Positions 37,301-45,138 of a stretch of DNA of 64,000 nt are shown in pieces. The notes beneath the pieces were generated by a model. That model was not told the origin of the DNA. It ran no database searches and saw nothing but the letters and a program-made list of their open reading frames with translations. This DNA is from Ruminococcus sp. (GTDB lineage: Bacteria > Bacillota > Clostridia > Oscillospirales > Ruminococcaceae): NCBI GenBank assembly GCA_017460665.1, contig JAFUAO010000041.1:1-64000 (forward strand), given 5' to 3'. The position numbers were made by a program, and so were the translations under genes. How positions within the stretch are numbered: the first letter of the stretch is position 1; each line of letters begins with the position of its first letter.

Positions 37301-37934
37301 ACTGGGTGTAGTGAGCGCCTGCACGGATATTGTATCCGAGATCAATGCGCCAGAGCCTTGTGCCGTCCAACCGCAGACAGTCTATGTAGACTTTATCGGT
37401 CTTTCCAGACTGTGAGTTATCCTTTGAGTTGGAGGGATCCCACTTCAGGAACAGCTCATACTGTCCATCGCCGTCAACGTCGCCCACGGACATATCATTA
37501 GGGCTGTAGGTGACGCCGGAGGCCGTAGGAGGCTCAAGAGGGATATCGAAGTAAGCGTTGTTTGAGATCAGAGTGCAGCTATCAGATCCGACGATAGCGC
37601 CCCCGGAAACAGTATCCACACGGTAATTGGACTTAGAGCTGCCGCCGGCGTCCAGATAGCAGGTGGAGTCTCCTGCGTTGCTGGTGTAGATCAGTGAGCC
37701 GTCTCTGTAGAGCTTGTAGACGGCATTGTCGTCATCGTTTGCAAGGTAGCGCCAGCTCACCAGCATACCGCTGCCGGTGTTTATGGCAGAGATGCCTCTG
37801 TCAAGGTACTCCAGCACCATTTTAGTCTCAGCAGCGTCAGCAGTAAGGCTGCTAAGGGGCACAGTGACCAGAGAGCTCCCGGCAACAGCGAGAGCTGAGA
37901 GGGCAGCCGTTGCACGTCCAAAAAATTTATCCAT
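34320..37934 (-). CDS. PL11 rhamnogalacturonan lyase with CBM13, two repeat modules and dockerin
   Basis: The 1204-residue secreted pectin enzyme cleaves the rhamnogalacturonan-I backbone by beta-elimination. Order: signal peptide (1-35); PL11 eight-bladed propeller (about 37-635) with calcium-binding DVDGDGQYELFLKWDPSNS and DFDLDGKCEMTCKTADGT; ricin-type CBM13 (about 648-785) with QxW-type units; two homologous modules (about 791-943 and 945-1093), each with FGDR, a TACxSK motif and FTAGAD; a Thr/Pro linker; dockerin (about 1138-1201) starting GDANVDGNVNLNDAVAIL. GGAAGGA precedes the ATG. The dockerin shares its type with the GH9 and LRR proteins, so all three could bind the same scaffold. 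Confidence 0.94.
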   Translation of the reverse strand: MDKFFGRATAALSALAVAGSSLVTVPLSSLTADAAETKMVLEYLDRGISAINTGSGMLVSWRYLANDDDNAVYKLYRDGSLIYTSNAGDSTCYLDAGGSSKSNYRVDTVSGGAIVGSDSCTLISNNAYFDIPLEPPTASGVTYSPNDMSVGDVDGDGQYELFLKWDPSNSKDNSQSGKTDKVYIDCLRLDGTRLWRIDLGYNIRAGAHYTQFFVADFDLDGKCEMTCKTADGTIDGTGKRIGDTTVYRNSKGFIITGPEYYTLFDGETGAALDTVNYEVGRGTTTAWGKSSDSTNRVDRFWGTVAYLDGVHPSVVAGRGYYGRMTATAWSVENKKLKKLWIFDTGTSTSAAGYGCGNHNSMPADVDNDGKQEVITGAAVIDDNGKLYYSTGQGHGDAMHVGDLDPTNPGLEAWICHEEKVSGYGVSLLDLDQKKILYHQNGAEDTGRCCADNVWAGNPGAECWGNKLSDNSTPVVDTKGSVLNCRRPAINFLSFWDGDLEREILDGYTDSPATITKLSGSAGSTTLTQLLSTDGYYTCNTTKGTPCLSADIFGDWREELIVRAANHKSVRIYCTPYDTDYRITTLMHDAQYRMQVSAQQTAYNQPPHTSYFLGTGYDLPARPTGCTVNTEGTQASGKRGASIDTAHKYMIKNLNSGLYLEAEGGSSANGTNVQQGNDASADLWELESAGNGYYYIWYYDNGEKTACLDLSYGETANGTNIGLWGNDQSDARKFKFIDNGDGTYTICTKSTSDESCLGVTAGSKDSGANVVQWACNGSDDQKWILEIKVLPQSGKLFKDLLVKDTSIVKDTYNYLDWEIVPSETTGSPIFGDRGTTFTALPAELDGLEAIRTACDSKNVAGELAEFTAGADMTVYVLLDGRVKEAGLPAWLGDWTETALTASGDNDLSFVIYSKTVSADDKVVLGENCTSTGSVVNYSVFGKALPASGVLVKDLNVKDNANSASWTIEETVAAGDAVFGDRDFTYKQLPEELEGAEYIRTACESKKANTELAEFTAGADAAVYIAIDQRVENEQDALPDWLSDYTKTGETVSSNDAKVSFDLYVKNVSEGETVVLGSNGTSQGVVNYTVFVVSASDEPQPTTEADPQPTEPVTTAPVPDDVTVPERTVFEDGGIVGDANVDGNVNLNDAVAILQNVALSTKYPLTEQGRINADVYERGVWDVSGLDALSIQKYDAGLISLPESRK

Positions 37935-38019
37935 ACGATCATTCCTTCCCGCCGGCAGAGCCGACCTTTCCCGTGACGAATAAAAATATTTATCCGTTCA
38001 TTTTTTATCTACAATAATA

Positions 38020-38047
38020 ATTATACAAGAAATTTCATTGAATACAA
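38020..38047 (-). promoter_or_regulatory. Promoter of the PL11 gene
   Basis: On the minus strand, TTGTAT (38042-38047), 16 bases, TATAAT (38020-38025). The leader before the start codon is about 80 bases. Confidence 0.6.
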
Positions 38048-38167
38048 TGGAAAAAACTATCTGATCCCGGAGATTATTTATCAGAGGCCGGAAACGTCGT
38101 GCATGATAGTCGCCTGTTTTAGCTGGATAGGAAGATTATAATGCACAACGATGCCAAATATCTGCTG

Positions 38168-38196
38168 TTGCTGTTCATTAAAAAATATAGTATAAT
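38168..38196 (+). promoter_or_regulatory. Promoter of the ECF sigma factor gene
   Basis: TTGCTG (38168-38173), 17 bases, TATAAT (38191-38196). A further sigma-specific promoter cannot be recognised by eye. Confidence 0.55.
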
Positions 38197-38282
38197 AAAA
38201 ATATGAAAAAGTGTGAGAGCTTTTGCGTTTTCATACGACTAAGTATATGATAGCAAATTTCTACCAAGAAAGGAGCTGCTGT

Positions 38283-38837
38283 ATGGAGAACGGTGCAAGT
38301 AGCTACCGCCGTTTCCTAGACGGGGATGATACCGCACTGAATGAGCTCATACGCTCATACAGTGACGGTCTCACCCTGTACATAAACAGCATCACCGGAG
38401 ATATATGTACTGCCGAGGAGCTCACTGAGGAGGTCTTCGTGGAGCTTTGTATCAAGCGCCCTAAGTTCTCGGAAAGGAGCTCGTTCAAGACCTGGCTGTA
38501 TGCTATTGCAAGGCACACAGCTATCGACTGGCTCAGGAAGGCAGAAAAACAGGTGCTCGTTCCCACTGACGGCTATTACCGTATGTCTGACAGGGAGGAC
38601 ATCGAGCGTGAGTACCTAAAGACCGAGCAGAAGGCCCAGCTCCACAAGGCGCTGAGCAGGCTGGATCCGGGGTATTCTCAGGTGCTGTACCTCGTGTATT
38701 TCGAGGGCTTTTCAAATTCAGAAACGGCCAAGATCATGAAGAAAAACAACAGACAGATCGAAAATCTTCTCTACAGGGCCAAGCAGGCGCTAAAAGAGGA
38801 ACTGAGAAGGGAGGGATTTGTCTATGAGGAACTATGA
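38283..38837 (+). CDS. RNA polymerase ECF-type sigma factor
   Basis: The 184-residue protein starts at MENGASSYRRFLDGDDTAL (ATG at 38283, AAAGGAG upstream); an earlier frame extension to 38223 lacks a ribosome site. Sigma region 2 is visible in AEELTEEVFVELCIKRPKF and FKTWLYAIARHTAIDWLRK. Region 4 is SQVLYLVYFEGFSNSETAKI followed by RQIENLLYRAKQALKEEL. No region 3 or 1 is present. The gene overlaps the following membrane-protein gene by 14 bases, the usual arrangement with an anti-sigma or sensor partner. It is transcribed divergently from the PL11 gene; any control of pectin enzymes is inference. Confidence 0.9.
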   Translation: MENGASSYRRFLDGDDTALNELIRSYSDGLTLYINSITGDICTAEELTEEVFVELCIKRPKFSERSSFKTWLYAIARHTAIDWLRKAEKQVLVPTDGYYRMSDREDIEREYLKTEQKAQLHKALSRLDPGYSQVLYLVYFEGFSNSETAKIMKKNNRQIENLLYRAKQALKEELRREGFVYEEL

Positions 38838-39687
38838 CGAGATCACCGCAAGAGTCATGAAGAAGTATCAGGACCGGCTTGCGGAAAAGAAGCACCGCCG
38901 TATCATCGCATGGCGAACTGCTGTTGGGACATTCGTTGGCGCTGCCGTGATCGTGGGTGTCATCGCACTTTCAGGGAATATCTTGTCAAGTGCTCCTGAC
39001 CGTGAGAGCAGCGACCACAGCGAGGATATGCTGGTGACTGTGACCACTGTTCCCGAGGAGACAGCTCTTCCCGAAGAGACTACTGCCGCAGCTACGGCTG
39101 CCGTGGAGACCTCTGTGACCTCTCAGAAGACAGATTCTGCCACCGAGAGGACCCAGCAGAGCTCCGCCTCCCATGAGGAGACAACGGCTGTCAGGACGAC
39201 CAAGGCTCCTGCCAAGACAACGACTGTTCCACGAACGACACGGGTCATCACAACAGCGGCTCCACAAACGACACGGGTCATCACAACAGCAGCTCCACGA
39301 ACGACACGGGTCATCACAACGGCGGCTCCACAAACGACACGGGTCATCACAACAGCAGCTCCACGAACTACAAGAGTCATCACAACAGCGGCTCCACGAA
39401 CGACACGGGTCTTCACCACGGCCGTGGCATGGACATGGACACAGTCTCCGGCTACTACCACGTTCGGTCTTTGGACAGGGGAAGCCACGATCGCACTACG
39501 GACCGACTCTCCCTGGACCACCACATCGACTTCCACCACGACAACTGCTATCCCTCCCGAGGGAGCAGGCGGCTCCGGCGAGACCCGAACTACCGCCAGC
39601 CCGCTGGCTTTCACGGAGCCGGAGCCCTTCCGGAGAAGGCTGACAGCTCCCTGTGCGATCAGGCTCCGGAGGCCGCCGGGATACTGA
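38824..39687 (+). CDS. Membrane protein with Thr-rich repeat stalk, putative partner of the ECF sigma factor
   Basis: The ATG at 38824 has GGGAGGG upstream. The 287-residue protein has a short basic cytoplasmic part (1-25), one transmembrane helix (about 27-48) and a long extracellular region dominated by Thr, Pro and Ala. Residues 136-201 are six copies of an 11-residue unit (P-Q/R-TTRVITTAA). After the repeats the chain stays Thr-rich and ends in an Arg-rich tail. Its overlap with the sigma gene suggests a linked sensor or anti-sigma role, but the cytoplasmic part is short for a classical anti-sigma domain. No carbohydrate-binding module is visible. Confidence 0.6.
   Translation: MRNYDEITARVMKKYQDRLAEKKHRRIIAWRTAVGTFVGAAVIVGVIALSGNILSSAPDRESSDHSEDMLVTVTTVPEETALPEETTAAATAAVETSVTSQKTDSATERTQQSSASHEETTAVRTTKAPAKTTTVPRTTRVITTAAPQTTRVITTAAPRTTRVITTAAPQTTRVITTAAPRTTRVITTAAPRTTRVFTTAVAWTWTQSPATTTFGLWTGEATIALRTDSPWTTTSTSTTTTAIPPEGAGGSGETRTTASPLAFTEPEPFRRRLTAPCAIRLRRPPGY
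39229..39426 (+). repeat. Six tandem 33-bp repeats within the Thr-rich protein gene
   Basis: Six in-frame 33-base units encode P-(Q/R)-TTRVITTAA, with the last diverging to TTRVFTTAV. Units alternate between two near-identical versions, which suggests expansion by slippage or unequal recombination; copy number may vary among strains. Confidence 0.9.
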
Positions 39688-39720
39688 CATAAGGCATTTC
39701 CATACATATCTCCTTAATTA

Positions 39721-39746
39721 GGCGCTCTCTTCGGAGAGCGCCGTTC
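39721..39746 (+). terminator. Terminator of the sigma/Thr-rich protein operon
   Basis: GGCGCTCTC, loop TTCG, GAGAGCGCC, then GTTCTTAT. The stem is strong but the T-run is weak. Confidence 0.65.
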
Positions 39747-39808
39747 TTATGTGGGATCAGGCTTGGATCAAACAGAAAAAAGCGGTATGATAAGAGCAGG
39801 TAAATGAT

Positions 39809-40669
39809 CTGGAGAGCCTGATCGATCCGCAGCAGAAAAACATCACCGTCATGGAGCTTGTGGAATGGTATCTGAAAACCAAAAACCGGAGTCAAACCGC
39901 AAACCCTGACCAATTATAACTTTGTGCGTAATATTCTGCTGAAGGAGGATCTCAGCTTGCCGGAGTTGTGGTAAACGACAGCAAAACAAGAGAAGCGATC
40001 ACAAGAGAACAGATGCGCAAGTTCCTGAAATTCGTACACGATGACAATACCTACTGCAAATATTATGAAGCGGTCTATATCTTGTTTCATACCGGAATGC
40101 GAATTTCTGAATTCTGCGGTCTGACACTGAAGGACATTGATCTGAAGAATCGCATTGTCAACATCGGCCACCAGCTTCAGCGCACCTCGGATATGCAGTA
40201 TGTGATCCAGTCCACGAAAACGAATGCCGGCAAGCGGCAGATCCCGATCACAGAGGATGTGGCAAAGTACTTTCAAGCGATCATCGAGGACAGAGGAAAG
40301 CCGAAGAAAGAGAAGTTCGTGGACGGCTACTGCGGATTCCTGTACTTTGATGATGATGGTATGCCGCTGGTCGCACCGCACTGTGAACACCGCTTCAACC
40401 GCATGGTCAGCAAATACAATGAGATCTACCGCATTCAGATGCCGAATATCACGCCGCACGTCTGCCGCCATACCTATTGCAGCGATCAGGCGAAATCCGG
40501 CATGGACCCCAAGACGCTGCAATACCTTATGGGACACAGCGAGATCGGGGTTACACTTGATGTGTACACGCATCTCGGGCTTGAGTACGCTGCCGAGGAA
40601 CTCCGCCGTATTGAGGAGCTCCAGAACGCCCGTCAGGAAATGAACAGAACAAAAGATGAAGCAGTATGA
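39809..40669 (+). pseudogene. Tyrosine-recombinase integrase of a Tn916-type element, decayed
   Basis: The 3' part (from 39968, 233 codons) is an intact catalytic domain with Arg in GMRISEFC, HVCRHTY (HxxR), LMGHSE and the nucleophile Tyr in DVYTHLG. The N-terminal part is broken. LESLIDPQQKNITVMELVEWYL is readable in one frame, then a frameshift near 39890 moves to VKPQTLTNYNFVRNILLKED. The next codons jump directly to QLAGVVVNDSKTREA, skipping most of the core-binding domain. The GTG at 39968 lies in that junction. The element it belonged to has been lost, so this marks the edge of an old integration. Confidence 0.88.
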
Positions 40670-40675
40670 ACGAAT

Positions 40676-40720
40676 GCCGCACTCTGGGATGATGCTATTC
40701 TGGAGTGCGGCGTTTTTTTT
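40676..40720 (+). terminator. Terminator after the integrase remnant
   Basis: GCCGCACTC (40676-40684) and GAGTGCGGC (40703-40711) enclose 18 bases and are followed by a run of eight T. Confidence 0.85.
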
Positions 40721-40949
40721 GTTTTATCAGTCAGTGGCTGTGTTAGTATGAAGCCTATCACGGCATTGCCGAACCGTTCTCTGCTTGACGATAGCTGTCA
40801 GCGTCAGCGGAGAAACCTTGCCACATTACTATACTTGTGATGATCGGCTGAAAGAAAAATGCAACAGAGCAGTGTTTCATAAATTTCGTCATCTCTAACA
40901 TATAAACTGTCAGATTTTTATCTATTCAAACGAAGCTGTAACACACCCA
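40721..40949. other. Non-coding gap in the decayed island
   Basis: No gene, RNA or clear promoter is recognisable. The stretch joins the integrase terminator to a C-terminal gene fragment and is probably deletion scar. Confidence 0.5.
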
Positions 40950-41156
40950 TTGACAAGCAGTGCGTTCTTTAGCCCCGCAGGTGATTTTCAGGCGGACGGA
41001 GAGTGTACTGGCAAGTACATTCTCGACGGTGAGGAATTGACGCTCAACAGCAAGGGCGAAAGTATTATCAGCTATGCAGATCATGCGATCGCTATGATCG
41101 ATGAGGTTGTAAGCGGCGATCATATCAAACAGCGTATCAGCGTTGTAAAAGAGTAA
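40950..41156 (+). pseudogene. NAD(P)H-binding (NmrA/YwnB-like) protein, C-terminal fragment
   Basis: About 65 codons read FFSPAGDFQADGECTGKY, then ELTLNSKGESIISYADHAIAM and an end typical of NmrA/SDR-like proteins of the YwnB group (QRISVVKE). The nucleotide-binding N-terminal two thirds are missing. Directly downstream lies an Rrf2-family regulator, the same pairing as ywnB-ywnA of Bacillus, which supports the identification. Confidence 0.7.
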
Positions 41157-41171
41157 GAGAGATGATTTTCT

Positions 41172-41600
41172 ATGCAGATCACAAGCAAATTCACATTGGC
41201 AGTTCATATGCTTATCTGCATTGATGTGAATGAAAAGAATATGCGTGTAACAAGTGAGGTATTGGCTGGCAGTACAGGAGAAAATCCTGTCATTGTACGA
41301 AATGTGCTGTCGCAGCTTAAGACGGCTGGTATCATTACAGCAAAACAAGGCTGCTCAGGAGCAAATCTCGTTAAGCCATTGTCAGAGGTCACTTTGTATG
41401 ATGTATATAAAGCGGTGGACTGCACAGATGAGGACGGACTTTTCAGATTTCATAGCAACCCCGATCCCGAATGTCCGATAGGACGAAACATTCATAAGGT
41501 TTCTATCACACAGACTCTGTGCGTCAACTTTGCCGCCAAAAAGAAAAAGCCCTCAGAAACGCTTTCAGAGTGTTTCCGAGAGCTTGCGGTTAGATATTGA
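41172..41600 (+). CDS. Rrf2-family transcriptional regulator (YwnA-like)
   Basis: The 142-residue protein begins MQITSKFTLAVHMLICID, with the winged-helix signature MRVTSEVLAGSTGENPVIVRN followed by LSQLKTAGIITAKQGCSGAN, as in Rrf2 proteins. The three-Cys cluster of the Fe-S IscR/NsrR type is not seen; the scattered Cys residues do not match its spacing. The C-terminus (after about residue 112) departs from the usual helix, so a frameshift there is possible. It sits 15 bases after the NmrA fragment it probably once regulated. Confidence 0.8.
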   Translation: MQITSKFTLAVHMLICIDVNEKNMRVTSEVLAGSTGENPVIVRNVLSQLKTAGIITAKQGCSGANLVKPLSEVTLYDVYKAVDCTDEDGLFRFHSNPDPECPIGRNIHKVSITQTLCVNFAAKKKKPSETLSECFRELAVRY

Positions 41601-41620
41601 GTTCCTATAAAGTACCAGCT

Positions 41621-41797
41621 TCATTTTGCTATCCCAAGATCAATAATAACATTAAAAGCATTATCCGTATCTGCTGCCGTTTCGATCGCTTTTGAAATAT
41701 CATCTATCGGGAACTCATGTGTAATGATCTTCTCAATATCCCATTTAGAAATAAACGGTATAGATGCAAAGAGTCCTGTCAACAGACCGCCAAGCAA
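41621..41797 (-). pseudogene. Zinc-dependent alcohol dehydrogenase, C-terminal fragment
   Basis: The minus-strand frame reads LGGLLTGLFASIPFISKWDI, then EKIITHEFPIDDISKAIETA and ends IIDLGIAK. This is the last 55-60 residues of a medium-chain Zn alcohol dehydrogenase. The upstream remainder is absent; the frame is joined to a response-regulator/histidine-kinase remnant. Confidence 0.7.
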
Positions 41798-41920
41798 AAA
41801 ACGGGTTTTTCTTTTTCATATTGTATATCCCCGTCCCCATACCGTTTTGATGATGCCCTGCCGGATTTATCGAAGTCCAGCTTTTTGCGAAGATTAGCGA
41901 TATACATGGAGTTTGTGAAA
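41798..41920 (-). pseudogene. OmpR-type response regulator 3' end and sensor-kinase start, remnant
   Basis: The minus strand reads SMYIANLRKKLDFDKSGR and, after a one-base shift, IIKTVWGRGYTI with a stop. This is the DNA-recognition end of an OmpR-family regulator. Overlapping that stop is ATGAAAAAGAAAAACCC, which looks like the first codons of a partner kinase, cut off at the dehydrogenase fragment. Confidence 0.65.
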
Positions 41921-42033
41921 GAATATATTGCAGAAAAGATATAAACAGGATATTCTTCTGAAAAGAAAGATCAGTGCTATGCCTTCCATACACGGTCACG
42001 GAGGGCACAGCCCTTTGAATGTATTGATGAATA

Positions 42034-43035
42034 TTACCTCTTAACGAGCTTTGCACCTCCGAACACATCGGACATCTCCATGTCATCGAGTGCCTTGTCG
42101 ATCTCGGAGATCTCCTGCGCTGTCAGCATTATGTCAGCCGAACCGAGATTTTCCGTTAATCGTGAGAGCTTTCGTGTGCCGGGTATCGGTACGATATAGG
42201 GCTTTTTGCATATCAGCCACGCAAGTGCGATCTGTGCAGGAGTGGCATTTTTATCATCAGCATATCTCTGTATCAGAGAAAACAGCTCACGGTTTTTTTC
42301 ATAGGAATCCACCTGAAACTGCGGCATTGTCTTGCGGTGATCGCCATTTTCATTGAAAGTACTTCCTGCATTGTAAGCCCCCGACAGCAGACCGTTCGCA
42401 AGGGGTGAGAATGCCACAAATCCGATATGAAGCTCTTCCAGTACGGGGAACAATGCTTCATAATTTCGGTACATCATGTGATAGCGGTTTTGTATCGCTG
42501 TCACGGGGCATACAGCATTGGCACGGCGAATAATGTCCTCGTCCACCTCGGAAAGTCCCCAATGAGTGATCTTGCCCTCTTTGATAAGATCAGCCATAAC
42601 GCCTGCGACCTCCTCCACAGGAATATCCGGGTCTTGTCTATGCTGATAGTAGAGGTCGATGTGGTCGGTCTGCAAACGTTTCAGACTGCCCTCCACGGAC
42701 TTCCTAATATTCTCGGGACGGGAATCGGGGATAATAGGCTTGTTGAGCGTTGGTGCAGAAAGGTCAAACCTCACGCCGAATTTCGTTGCAAGCACGATCT
42801 GATCCCGGTACGGTCTCAGTATCTCACCGAGCATTTCCTCGTTGTGGTGCGGACAGTCCGGCTCACCGTAGACCTCCGCAGTATCAAAGAATGTACAGCC
42901 TTTTTCAATGGCTGTTTCGATGAGCCTTTTCGCTTCATCGGGCGTGCTTTGTGAGCCGTATGCGTGGCTCATTCCCATACAGCCCAGACCTACTGCACTG
43001 ACCTTTAGATCTTTTCCGATAATTCTTGTTTTCAT
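42034..43035 (-). CDS. Aldo/keto reductase (YajO/AKR13-like)
   Basis: The 333-residue NADPH-dependent carbonyl reductase starts at MKTRIIGKDLKVSAVGLGCMG (ATG at 43033-43035, GAGG upstream). Catalytic residues are visible: Asp and Tyr in FFDTAEVYG, Lys in LATKFG, and His in DLYYQHRQD. The C-terminal NADPH loop is IVPIPGTRKLSRLTENLGS. It follows the GTG-start esterase by about 20 bases in the same direction, so the two are an operon. The codon use is more AT-rich than the flanking chromosome. Substrate is unknown. Confidence 0.93.
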   Translation of the reverse strand: MKTRIIGKDLKVSAVGLGCMGMSHAYGSQSTPDEAKRLIETAIEKGCTFFDTAEVYGEPDCPHHNEEMLGEILRPYRDQIVLATKFGVRFDLSAPTLNKPIIPDSRPENIRKSVEGSLKRLQTDHIDLYYQHRQDPDIPVEEVAGVMADLIKEGKITHWGLSEVDEDIIRRANAVCPVTAIQNRYHMMYRNYEALFPVLEELHIGFVAFSPLANGLLSGAYNAGSTFNENGDHRKTMPQFQVDSYEKNRELFSLIQRYADDKNATPAQIALAWLICKKPYIVPIPGTRKLSRLTENLGSADIMLTAQEISEIDKALDDMEMSDVFGGAKLVKR

Positions 43036-43054
43036 AGCAAATAACCTCAATTCA

Positions 43055-43957
43055 TTATTTTTCGTCTAAAAACTGATCTTCCCAGAATCTGACTGCATCG
43101 TATATCCACCCCTCTGCGACCGTTCCCGTGCCAAGTCCGAAACCGTGCGGCAGTCCCTTATAAGCGTGAAATTCTGTCGGGATACCGTAACTGTCAAGCG
43201 CATTCAAACGGTTCTGCATCGTTTTCCAGTTTGCGATGCCATCGCTTGTGCCGACACAAACGTAGGTGGGAGCATCTGCCTTTGATATGTAGGTATAACC
43301 TGTGTACTGCATGATGACTGCCGCAGCCTGTCCGATGTCGTTTCGTCCGGTAAGCTGTCTCAGGTAGTCCGCATTGCCAAGCGTTGCCGCCATTCTTGCC
43401 CCTGCCGAGCCTCCCCACAGGGAATGATCATCGGGGTCAACTTTCAGAGCTTCGGCATTATCGTGGATAAACTCTATCGCCCTTGCAAGGTCATCATAAG
43501 GAGCGTAGGGACGGTATATCAGCGCAAAGGCATTGTAGTCCATTTTGGAAAGCTCCAAAGCATGAGGAAAGCTGTCGTGCATTGCACCAACATAGGCAAA
43601 ACCGCCGCCTGCATTGCATACCGCAAATTTCGCATTGTCCTCTCCCTTGAAAAAGAACAGTCCCGTATTTTGGAGAGAGCTGTCCGCCTGCATTTCGTCC
43701 TCCGTGTAGATGCTGTAAAATATCTGCTGACCGTTTTTAGCAGCATTTTTCAGGTGATTTACTATCTCCACCGTCTTTTGGGGCTTGATGTTGTTGTACC
43801 AGATATATGTACTGCTTGTGCTGATCTCTTTCAACGTGGCTGTATCGGGAACTATCCTGTCCACGGGAAAAAGCAGTCTGCCGAAATTCCCGAAAGCTGC
43901 ATTTGCTTTGACCTCTCCGACAGTCGAATTTTCAATAAGATCATCGTTATGCTTCAC
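43055..43957 (-). CDS. Alpha/beta hydrolase (esterase/lipase-like), GTG start
   Basis: The 300-residue protein has the nucleophile elbow GGSAGAR, the oxyanion-side CNAGGGFAYVGAMH (HGG-like region altered to NAGGG), Asp in CVGTSDGIANW and His in GLPHGFGLG. No signal peptide is seen. The GTG at 43955-43957 has AGGGGTGA upstream. It precedes the aldo/keto reductase gene and an AACC-N4-GGTT site lies about 175 bases upstream. It is probably an intracellular carboxylesterase; the substrate is unknown. Confidence 0.85.
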   Translation of the reverse strand: MKHNDDLIENSTVGEVKANAAFGNFGRLLFPVDRIVPDTATLKEISTSSTYIWYNNIKPQKTVEIVNHLKNAAKNGQQIFYSIYTEDEMQADSSLQNTGLFFFKGEDNAKFAVCNAGGGFAYVGAMHDSFPHALELSKMDYNAFALIYRPYAPYDDLARAIEFIHDNAEALKVDPDDHSLWGGSAGARMAATLGNADYLRQLTGRNDIGQAAAVIMQYTGYTYISKADAPTYVCVGTSDGIANWKTMQNRLNALDSYGIPTEFHAYKGLPHGFGLGTGTVAEGWIYDAVRFWEDQFLDEK

Positions 43958-44132
43958 GAGATCACCCCTAAAAAATAACGGCGGCTACAGTCTGTGAGAA
44001 TTCCTGTAACCATCAGAAAAGGAAGTAAAAATTTCATTGTATGTTTCATGATCATAAAGCTGTTTCATTCTTCTGTCTTTATTATAGCAAAACAGAGACC
44101 TCATGAGAAGTCTCCGTTTGTTACTACCTATT

Positions 44133-44144
44133 AACCTTTGGGTT
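44133..44144. promoter_or_regulatory. AACC-N4-GGTT site upstream of the esterase operon
   Basis: AACCTTTGGGTT overlaps the stop codon of the LysR gene and lies upstream of a TATAAT (44081-44086, minus strand) that probably serves the esterase-reductase operon. Confidence 0.6.
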
Positions 44145-45036
44145 ACAGCTCCGCTATATGCTTTACCGCATTCAGAAACCGCTTCACAGTCTTGCTCGGC
44201 TTCGGTGCGTGGAGCAAGCCGAACTGCATCGAGAAATCCCAGTCCACGGGGAGCGTTTTCAGCAGCGGGTGGACATTAGACCAGTTGTCAATGCACATCA
44301 GCACATTGTCGCTGTTTTCGCATTGGTTGAACACCGAAAGATCGATAAAATCGAAGGTCACAATGTTGACTTCGGGGTGTTCATCGTTAAGCCATTTACG
44401 AAGCCTGTCCGTTTCCTCATTCCAGCCCTCACGGATCAGCATTAGCGATCTGCCGTGAAGATCGCCCACCGTCAGTTTGTCTTTTTTCGCAAGGGGATCA
44501 TAGATCGACACAGCACAACGCACCGGCACATCAGCCGTAAACTGCGCCGCACACTTCCAGTTTTTTAAGGCTCTGTCATCATATGGTCCGGCAACGATGT
44601 CGATGTTCCTGCCCAAATGTTTCAGTATCTCCCGTGCGTTTTCAGGCGTGTTCTCGAACGGGACGAGCTGAAACTTAATGTCGGATATTTCGTCCCTGAT
44701 CTGTGTCCACATATCGACAACCGTCTGTCCGGGTGTCATGGGAGATGTGCCGATACGAAGCAAAGACGGCTCGGCGTTATCGGCTTTTTTCGCTCTCTCC
44801 ACCGATTCTCTGCAATATGCGATGATGTATTTGGAGTCCTCATATAGTGACTGTCCGGCTTTTGTGAGCTGTAACCCTCTATGTGTACGGGTGAACAGGC
44901 GGACACCGAGACTGCTCTCCAGGAGATTTATCTGCTTGATGACCGCAGGCGGAGAAATGTAGAGCGCTTCCGCCGCTTTATTGAAGCTGCCGCTGTCGGC
45001 AACAACAATAAAAGTGTCGAGCTGAGGATTATACAT
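44143..45036 (-). CDS. LysR-family transcriptional regulator
   Basis: The 297-residue protein has the N-terminal helix-turn-helix DTFIVVADSGSFNKAAEALY, then ISPPAVIKQINLLESSLGVR, and the effector-binding domain (about 90-297). The length is standard and GGAGTGA precedes the ATG. Its own promoter has an AACC-N4-GGTT site upstream. The same site precedes both reductase genes on either side, so it is likely their activator as well as autoregulated. The effector is unknown. Confidence 0.93.
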   Translation of the reverse strand: MYNPQLDTFIVVADSGSFNKAAEALYISPPAVIKQINLLESSLGVRLFTRTHRGLQLTKAGQSLYEDSKYIIAYCRESVERAKKADNAEPSLLRIGTSPMTPGQTVVDMWTQIRDEISDIKFQLVPFENTPENAREILKHLGRNIDIVAGPYDDRALKNWKCAAQFTADVPVRCAVSIYDPLAKKDKLTVGDLHGRSLMLIREGWNEETDRLRKWLNDEHPEVNIVTFDFIDLSVFNQCENSDNVLMCIDNWSNVHPLLKTLPVDWDFSMQFGLLHAPKPSKTVKRFLNAVKHIAEL

Positions 45037-45074
45037 AAGATCACTCCATTCACATGAAATATCTGCATGATCCT

Positions 45075-45103
45075 ATTATAGCACACGAAAGCGAAAAAAG
45101 CAA
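45075..45103 (-). promoter_or_regulatory. Promoter of the LysR gene
   Basis: On the minus strand, TTGCTT (45098-45103), 17 bases, TATAAT (45075-45080). Confidence 0.65.
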
Positions 45104-45108
45104 GCATA

Positions 45109-45120
45109 AACCCATAGGTT
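45109..45120. promoter_or_regulatory. AACC-N4-GGTT site upstream of the LysR promoter
   Basis: AACCCATAGGTT lies five bases upstream of the -35 box of the LysR gene, the usual place for LysR-type autoregulation. Confidence 0.65.
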
Positions 45121-45138
45121 CACACTTGCTTTTGCATT

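Noticed and set aside
39229..39426. CRISPR-like array
   Set aside because: The 33-bp units are directly abutting, in frame and encode a protein repeat; there are no spacers.
39429..39692. Alternative reading frame at the end of the Thr-rich protein gene
   Set aside because: The main frame remains Thr-rich to its end (TTTSTSTTTTAIPPEG), whereas the alternative is His/Arg/Asp-rich and has no start signal, so a frameshift is not needed.
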